NCBI GenBank assembly: GCA_965276755.1
Contig: OZ255625.1
Location: 372,001 to 436,000, forward strand
DNA length: 64,000 bases
DNA from: CAJCIS01 sp965276755
Lineage (GTDB): Bacteria; Pseudomonadota; Alphaproteobacteria; Acetobacterales; Acetobacteraceae
Direction: 5' to 3'
Shown: in pieces, positions 59,774 through 64,000 of the stretch
Layout: each line of letters opens with the position of its first letter
How positions within the stretch are numbered: position 1 is the stretch's first letter
The notes under the pieces: generated by a model
Database searches by the model: none
What the model saw: the letters and a program-made list of their open reading frames with translations, nothing else
Told to the model about the DNA's origin: nothing
Translations under genes and position numbers: made by a program

Positions 59774-59899
59774 CTACCAGATCCAGCAACGCGCGGGGTG
59801 CACACCGCCATACGGCCCGATGCGTCCGCCCCGGCAGGCGCAGGCACCCGTGGACAGAGCGAGCGCGGCGAGCAGGATCAGGCTGGTCACTTTAGTCAT
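59774..59899 (-). CDS. Very small lipoprotein (41 aa)
   Basis: ATG 59899 is preceded by AAGGA at a proper distance. The peptide has a Lys-containing N-terminus, a hydrophobic core and lipobox LSTGAC (MTKVTSLILLAALALSTGAC), then ACRGGRIGPYGGVHPARCWIW and TAG at 59774. Such short entericidin-like or Gly-rich lipoproteins are common in alphaproteobacteria. The ribosome site, lipobox and two later Cys support a real gene despite its size. The stop codon lies just beyond the spacer of repeat A19. Confidence 0.65.
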   Translation of the reverse strand: MTKVTSLILLAALALSTGACACRGGRIGPYGGVHPARCWIW

Positions 59900-60058
59900 G
59901 ATGGTCCTTCATCCGATGGGATGGGCGCATAAAGCACGGGCCGCCGACGTGGTGCCATGCCGAATGGTTGCGGCGTGTAACAGGCAGGACGAACGTTCCG
60001 CCGGGCTGCTCAAAAAGGGCGCGCGCGTAATCCTTGGCAGACGGGACCCTCAGGGAGT

Positions 60059-60292
60059 ATGGTCGCCGAAATGGACACGTTGAATACAGACTCTCCACCG
60101 GAGCCCTGCTCAGAAACGCAAGCCGAGTTGCGGGCCCGCATTACCTGGGAAGCCGAAGGGATTGCCGAAGCTCGCGCCTCCCTCGCGGCCGGCTTCTACG
60201 CCACGTCCGAGGAGGTGAGGACCTGGATCGACAGCCTCGGCACCGATTGCCCCCTCCCGGTCCCTTATCCGCGCCACGCGCGTCCGCGCTGA
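60059..60292 (+). CDS. Orphan antitoxin-like protein
   Basis: A 77-residue protein (ATG 60059; ATG 60071 is the alternative and AGGGAG lies upstream of both). ITWEAEGIAEARASLAAGFYATSEEVRTWIDSLGT resembles the C-terminal half of antitoxins of RelE/ParE modules (pattern IxxGxxxxxEEVxxWxxSxG followed by Pro-rich end). No toxin follows, only a decayed recombinase gene. It is either an orphan remnant or a small regulator. Function is inferred from sequence pattern only. Confidence 0.55.
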   Translation: MVAEMDTLNTDSPPEPCSETQAELRARITWEAEGIAEARASLAAGFYATSEEVRTWIDSLGTDCPLPVPYPRHARPR

Positions 60293-60326
60293 CCGCTGAT
60301 CCTTCGGCGCAGTGTCACGCGTTGAT

Positions 60327-60653
60327 TTACGCGCGGGAGGCACTTGCTGCATCCGCCAAAGACAGCAGGAAGCCCGCGTTGAGCGCCGGCCGGTCCAGCT
60401 TGGCGATGACGAGAGCGGCGCGGCGGGCGCGGCAGGAGGCGAGCGCGGCGGCGAGCCGCGGTCTATCGGCGTGCTTACCGCTCTCCACGTCCTGAAACTC
60501 CGTCACGAACCGCCGCTGACTCGAGAACGTTCGCGGCGACAGCCGGGCGCTGCGCCAACGGCCGGGGCCGGATCGGCCCTGGCCATCGGTCGAGCCCCGG
60601 AGATAGCTGATAAAACGGGGCAGCGAGGAGCCACGGCCCGAGTGTAGGGCCAT
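60327..60653 (-). pseudogene. Serine recombinase (resolvase) N-terminal remnant
   Basis: The frame retains the resolvase N-terminus FISYLRGSTDGQGRSG with the nucleophile Ser in the STDGQ motif, then FVTEFQDVESGKHADRPRLAAAL and RAALVIAKLDRPALNAGFLLSLADA, all resolvase-typical. Between them the homologous residues (PLAQRPAVAANVLES) are found in a different frame at about 60520-60570, so two compensating frameshifts are present. The C-terminal DNA-binding region is missing after residue 108. It marks past mobile-element activity at the island boundary. Confidence 0.8.
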
Positions 60654-60703
60654 GTATCACTTTGGCAAACGGACGTTTGACCGAGTATTACGCCAGCTAG
60701 CAG

Positions 60704-61405
60704 TTAAGGCGTTTTTATCGTTTCTTTTACAAAGACATCATCTTCTTTTGCGCGACACTCGTGCAAAGCCGTCAATGCAGACCATGCCGAACGACAAGCT
60801 TTCTCGTAGATCGTTACAATCTCTAGCAATCGGCTTGCAGCGACACTCCCTGGCTGTGGAACCGGGACAACTACCTCAAGCAGTTTGTCGGGCTTGATCC
60901 TCGCATGCGATGCGGATGTACCCGCTGTTAGCGCATTCATGTGACTAAGTGATATTTTACTCAAGAGCATGTAGGCAAGCGCATACGGACTAAGTCCGTC
61001 AATTGGGCAAAGAGCTTCGAATTCTTGAGAACAAAGCAATGGAACACCCATATCCGGCACGACCACAATCCTGGGTATTCTTGGGTTAATGCACGATACT
61101 AGGACGTCTCCCGGAAACGCTTCGAAACCAGGAGTCTTAGGCTGGTAGGTTAAGATCGAGGCGGCGTCGAGCAGACCCTCAGCAATGACGTGCGGCACTC
61201 CAATGTACAACCAACCTGGTGCCCAGCGGGCGGTACGCCGTTTTCTGGTGTCCCGCCTTACGACATCGCGGAGCGGTTTAAGCGCAATCTGGCTGCTATC
61301 GGCACGCGCTTCTTTCGAGGGCCGGATACTAAATTGCCTAGGTGTCCAGGAACCCTCAGCCTTCGGGTCAATTTCAGTCCATATCGCAAGCAGTTGCGCG
61401 CTCAT
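60704..61405 (-). CDS. hsdS: Type I restriction-modification specificity subunit (HsdS-like)
   Basis: A 233-residue protein with features of type I S subunits: ALKPLRDVVRRDTRKR at the start of a target-recognition domain, then GDVLVSCINPRIPRIVVVPD, SPYALAYMLLSKIS and VPVPQPGSVAASRLLEIV with a C-terminal coiled-coil. It is about half normal length, so it may carry one recognition domain and act as a dimer or be truncated. ATG 61405 overlaps the hsdM stop. GC content is lower than the chromosome average, in keeping with transfer. Confidence 0.8.
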   Translation of the reverse strand: MSAQLLAIWTEIDPKAEGSWTPRQFSIRPSKEARADSSQIALKPLRDVVRRDTRKRRTARWAPGWLYIGVPHVIAEGLLDAASILTYQPKTPGFEAFPGDVLVSCINPRIPRIVVVPDMGVPLLCSQEFEALCPIDGLSPYALAYMLLSKISLSHMNALTAGTSASHARIKPDKLLEVVVPVPQPGSVAASRLLEIVTIYEKACRSAWSALTALHECRAKEDDVFVKETIKTP

Positions 61406-61618
61406 CCTTCCGATCTTCCCGCGCGGTACGCATCAAGAATGTCTGGTATTTGGTTTCTTCCCTCCATGCGCTTGACTGTTGCCCCTTTGCGCTTTGAAAC
61501 CTGAAAGCCGAGGTCAGTAGCTTCGGCTAGGAACACCCGATCGACTTCCTTCAATCCACGTTTACCTTTTTGAAAGTACAAGACTACGGTTCTTGTGCGC
61601 GTTCCAGCCTGAGCAAAG
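61402..61618 (-). pseudogene. hsdM: hsdM 3' fragment (separated from its 5' part by an IS)
   Basis: The open frame encodes the C-terminus of an N6-adenine DNA methyltransferase: FAQAGTRTRTVVLYFQKGK, VDRVFLAEATDLGFQVSKRK and IPDILDAYRAGRSEG, then TGA. It has no start of its own. It is in frame with the 5' fragment if the IS element and one copy of the target duplication are removed. It overlaps hsdS by ATGA. Confidence 0.93.
61607..61618. repeat. Left copy of IS target-site duplication
   Basis: GCCTGAGCAAAG, identical to 63019-63030 at the other side of the IS element. Twelve bases are shared, slightly more than the 8-9 usual for IS256. Confidence 0.85.
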
Positions 61619-61645
61619 TTAGTGCACCATCGTTTCTGTAAATTG

Positions 61646-61739
61646 CTTGGCCGGCTCGGTTTGCCGGGGCCGTCCGAAGCAACGAGGGCGCTTGCGCCCG
61701 AAGTGCGCAGGACGGCCCCGGCAAACCGAGCCGGCCAAG
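61646..61739 (+). repeat. Perfect 30-bp inverted repeat in the IS leader
   Basis: Left arm 61646-61675 (CTTGGCCGGCTC...) is the exact reverse complement of 61710-61739. The 34-base loop contains a second hairpin GGGCGC-TT-GCGCCC (61686-61699). It ends 58 bases before the transposase ATG, where it could block read-in transcription or translation, or act as a nested palindromic element. Confidence 0.92.
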
Positions 61740-61797
61740 ACCTATCGGGAGGTGATTGCTTCGGCCCATCCTATCACCCAGCGACGGAGCTTGTATC

Positions 61798-62964
61798 ATG
61801 GCACAACGCGTAGAACATCATCCCCTGGAGGCCGCCTTCTCGGCCCTGCTCGACAACGGACTGGACGGCGCCGGCGAGGCGCTGCGCATCCTGGTCAATG
61901 AAGCCAGCAAAATCGAACGCGCGCAATTCCTCAATGCCAAACCTCATGAACGCACCCCGGTTCGTGCCGATTACGCCAATGGTTTCAAACCAAAAACCGT
62001 CATGACCCGGGTGGGCGAGCAAACGTTCGACGTGCCGCAGGTGCGCGGCGGCGGATTTTACCCAAGCGCCCTCGACAAGGGCACCCGCACCGAGCGCGCG
62101 CTCAACCTCGCATTGGCCGAAATGTATGTGCAAGGCGTATCAACCCGCAAGGTGATCACCGTGCTGCAGGCCTTGCTCGGGCCGGACATCGCTATTTCCT
62201 CAACCCAGGTCAGCCGCGCCACCGAGCAGCTCGACGAGGGGCTTGCCGCCTGGCGCGAGCGACCGCTCGGCGATACCCCGTATCTCTTGCTCGATGCCCG
62301 CTATGAACGCATCCGCGAAGAAGGCCGCCTGCTCGATTGCGCCGTGCTTGTCGCAATCGGCGTGACGGCCGACGGCAAACGGCGCGTGCTCGGCGTATCG
62401 GTCGCATTTTCCGAGGCCGAACAGCATTGGCGGGAATTTCTCGATAGCCTCATTGCGCGCGGGTTGCGCGGGGTAAAGTTCATCGTGTCGGACGATCATG
62501 CAGGCTTGAAGGCCGCGCGCCGCGCCACCCTGCCAAGTGTGCCATGGCAGCGCTGCCAATTCCATTTGCAGCAGAATGCCCAGGCCTACGTCACAAAGCT
62601 GGATCAGCGCAAGCCGGTCGCAGGGCGGATACGCGCGATCTTCAATGCGCCCGACAAGGCAGAAGCCGAACGGCTGCTGCGCCAGGCGATCGAACTCTGG
62701 GCGACGGACGCGCCGAAACTTGCCACATGGGCCGAACAGAACCTTCCCATGGGCTTTGCCGTGTTCGACCTCCCGCAAGCCCACCGCATAAGATTGCGCA
62801 CGACCAACGGCCTCGAACGCATCAACCGCGAACTCAAACGCCGCACACGGGTTGCCTCCATCTTCCCCAACGCCGCATCCTGCCTGCGCCTCGTCTCCGC
62901 CCTGCTGGCAGAATGCGACGAGGAGTGGATGAACGGCAAAATCTACCTCACACTAGACACATAG
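61798..62964 (+). CDS. IS256-family (Mutator-type) transposase
   Basis: A DDE transposase of 388 aa, apparently intact. Signatures: TFDVPQVRGGGFYPSAL, AEMYVQGVSTRKVITVL, the first catalytic Asp in YLLLDARYERIREEG, the second in FIVSDDHAGLKAARR, followed by WQRCQFHLQQNAQAYV, and the catalytic Glu in TTNGLERINRELKRRTRVASIFPN (split). ATG 61798 (MAQRVEHHPLE) is chosen; an earlier in-frame ATG at 61756 lies next to the hairpin. It is complete, so the element may still be mobile. Confidence 0.95.
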   Translation: MAQRVEHHPLEAAFSALLDNGLDGAGEALRILVNEASKIERAQFLNAKPHERTPVRADYANGFKPKTVMTRVGEQTFDVPQVRGGGFYPSALDKGTRTERALNLALAEMYVQGVSTRKVITVLQALLGPDIAISSTQVSRATEQLDEGLAAWRERPLGDTPYLLLDARYERIREEGRLLDCAVLVAIGVTADGKRRVLGVSVAFSEAEQHWREFLDSLIARGLRGVKFIVSDDHAGLKAARRATLPSVPWQRCQFHLQQNAQAYVTKLDQRKPVAGRIRAIFNAPDKAEAERLLRQAIELWATDAPKLATWAEQNLPMGFAVFDLPQAHRIRLRTTNGLERINRELKRRTRVASIFPNAASCLRLVSALLAECDEEWMNGKIYLTLDT

Positions 62965-63018
62965 AAGCGTAGCCGGAATGAACCACCTCACGAGAATTTA
63001 CAGAAAAAAGGTTGCACT

Positions 63019-63030
63019 GCCTGAGCAAAG
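63019..63030. repeat. Right copy of IS target-site duplication
   Basis: GCCTGAGCAAAG, matching 61607-61618. Removing the IS and one copy restores a continuous hsdM frame through PAETFAQAGTRTR. Confidence 0.85.
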
Positions 63031-64000
63031 GTCTCTGCGGGCAATTCGATTATTGCTTTAAGCCGAGCCTTATCTGCCAGCTCCTGGCGTGCATACGCCG
63101 CAACGCCAGCTGCGGACACAACGCCATCAGGAACCACAACCAGGCAACGCCCCTCTGGACGTAAGAGAGTGAGATACCTGTCCAGGAAAAGGATTTCTGA
63201 GTCCACCATCGCGTACGGCGACCGGCTATGTGCGAAAGTTGGGAGAACCCGGCGGGATGTTTCGGATAGATCAGCTCGTGTAAATTTTGCTCCAAATGGA
63301 GGATTGGTGAGGATCAGATCTACCTTGCCATCCACCTCTGACAAAGGTGATTCATCCCAAAGGGAATTACCGACATAGATTCCGTGCTCTTTGGCTCGGA
63401 ACATAGACAGATTCATGAACGACAACGCTGCCATCCTGTCTACCTTGTCTTGTGCCAATATCCGGAGTGGCGGCAGGTCTTTTGTTTTCCCTAGAGCTTC
63501 GTAGGCCCTGGAGAATGAGAGTAAGAAGGACCCAACCCCGCAGCTAGGGTCCACCACGACGTACTCTTTTTGTTTGGGAGGGGCTAACAAGTCAGAGATT
63601 GCTATTTCAACCATCAAAGATACGACTTCTGGTGGAGTCATATATTGAGCGTCTTCGGTGTTATTGCGGAAGTTATCTCTGACAAAATGCCCAAAAGCTT
63701 CATTGAGGGGGTCGAGGTTGGAAGCTCCTCCTGCCTCTGGGTGCGCCGCCACAGCAAGAGCTGCCAGATCAACTAAATAGCCCGCAATCTTTTCATCGCC
63801 AGCATGCAACGCGAGGGTCGGCTTTGGTCCGAAGATAGAGCCGCCATCTCCGCGAAGGAAAAGCGGTGAAAGTGCCACCTGGGTGAACAGATTGCCTAAG
63901 CGTGCCAGGTCCGGAGGGTGAGACCTGTTTCCAAGGGCCTCATCGGCAATTACGCCTGCGGCCTGCCCGATACGGATCGCGATAAGCTTGGTGATCTCGT
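63019..64000 (-). pseudogene. hsdM: hsdM 5' fragment (type I N6-adenine methyltransferase), open at window edge
   Basis: The modification subunit of a type I restriction system. Methyltransferase motif I is VVVDPSCGVGSFLLSFSRAY; motif IV is DLILTNPPFGAKF; TEDAQYMTPPEVVSLMVEIA precedes them and LLRPEGRCLVVVPDGVV follows. The frame is open to 64000, so the N-terminus lies outside. Homology stops at IIELPAETFAQA where the IS begins; the extra codons (VQPFFCKFS, stop at 62988) are IS-derived. The enzyme lacks its C-terminal region and is presumably inactive unless the IS excises. Confidence 0.93.

Larger units (their letters stand above)
61619..63018 (+). mobile_element. IS256-family insertion sequence
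   Basis: About 1400 bp, inserted in hsdM. Terminal inverted repeats of 24 bases lie at about 61621-61644 (AGTGCACCATCGTTTCTG...) and 62995-63018, ending identically in TTTCTGTAAATT and AGTGCA with a divergent six-base middle. The flanks carry an identical 12-base duplication. One transposase gene is present. The left 100 bases hold a strong hairpin (61646-61739). Confidence 0.92.

Noticed and set aside
838..64000. CRISPR array among the many repeats
   Set aside because: The repeats are dispersed singly between genes, not regularly spaced with unique spacers, and no cas genes are present.
1..64000. tRNA or rRNA genes
   Set aside because: I looked for CCA-ending cloverleafs and rRNA core sequences in the intergenic gaps and saw none apart from the tRNA-like part of tmRNA.

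Overview
The window is a high-GC, densely packed alphaproteobacterial chromosome segment. It is most likely from the Acetobacteraceae or a close relative. Supporting signs are a circularly permuted (two-piece) tmRNA gene beside the alphaproteobacterial SspB adaptor, the sucA-sucB-lpd order, a fused indolepyruvate ferredoxin oxidoreductase, an EipB/DUF1849 protein and an RNase III-Era-RecO cluster behind lepB. Species cannot be named from sequence alone. No rRNA, tRNA, CRISPR array or replication origin was recognised.

Layout. 0-1 kb: 5' part of a TonB-dependent (BtuB-like) receptor on the minus strand behind a cobalamin riboswitch. 1-11 kb: a methyltransferase and membrane protein, then the 2-oxoglutarate dehydrogenase genes sucA, sucB and lpd, a persulfide-dioxygenase-like hydrolase, and the vitamin B6 genes pdxA-pdxJ. 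11-16 kb: secreted thioredoxin-fold, beta-propeller and phosphoesterase proteins. 15.5-16.4 kb: the ribosome-rescue/proteolysis pair sspB-ssrA, with thyX divergent. 17.3-18.9 kb: a small accessory patch with mazEF and a stop-interrupted HNH nuclease gene. 19-33 kb: GH17 glucanase, CoA-binding protein, orphan modC, emrAB efflux, class II aldolase, a winged-helix/TPR/rhodanese-like regulator, NAD(P)HX repair enzyme, an AceE-like E1 and a family 5 uracil-DNA glycosylase. 33-46 kb: housekeeping genes (folK, rpoZ, rsh, acpS, lepB, rnc, era, recO), a split Ada system (ada plus ogt), parC and a secreted carboxylesterase. 46-59.7 kb: bpt, an RDD protein, a chemoreceptor remnant, sdaA, ispH, cysE, eipB and the large ior gene. 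59.7-64 kb: accessory and decaying region with an orphan antitoxin, resolvase remnant and a type I restriction system whose hsdM is split by an IS256-family element.

The most striking feature is a dense population of intergenic inverted-repeat elements. Family A (about 19 copies, G/C-rich) consists of hairpins with a conserved GCA/TGC triloop and compensatory stem changes. Family B (4 copies, A/T-rich) and family C (2 copies) have unrelated sequence but the same two-hairpin architecture and similar GGAAG/CTTCC outer ends. They sit tightly against coding ends, in several cases supplying the stop codon and C-terminal residues (pdxJ, modC, the AceE-like gene) or the start codon and N-terminus (nnr). 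Several genes lack an ATG/GTG/TTG start at the place conservation and Shine-Dalgarno position demand (sdaA: CTG; rsh: probably ATC).
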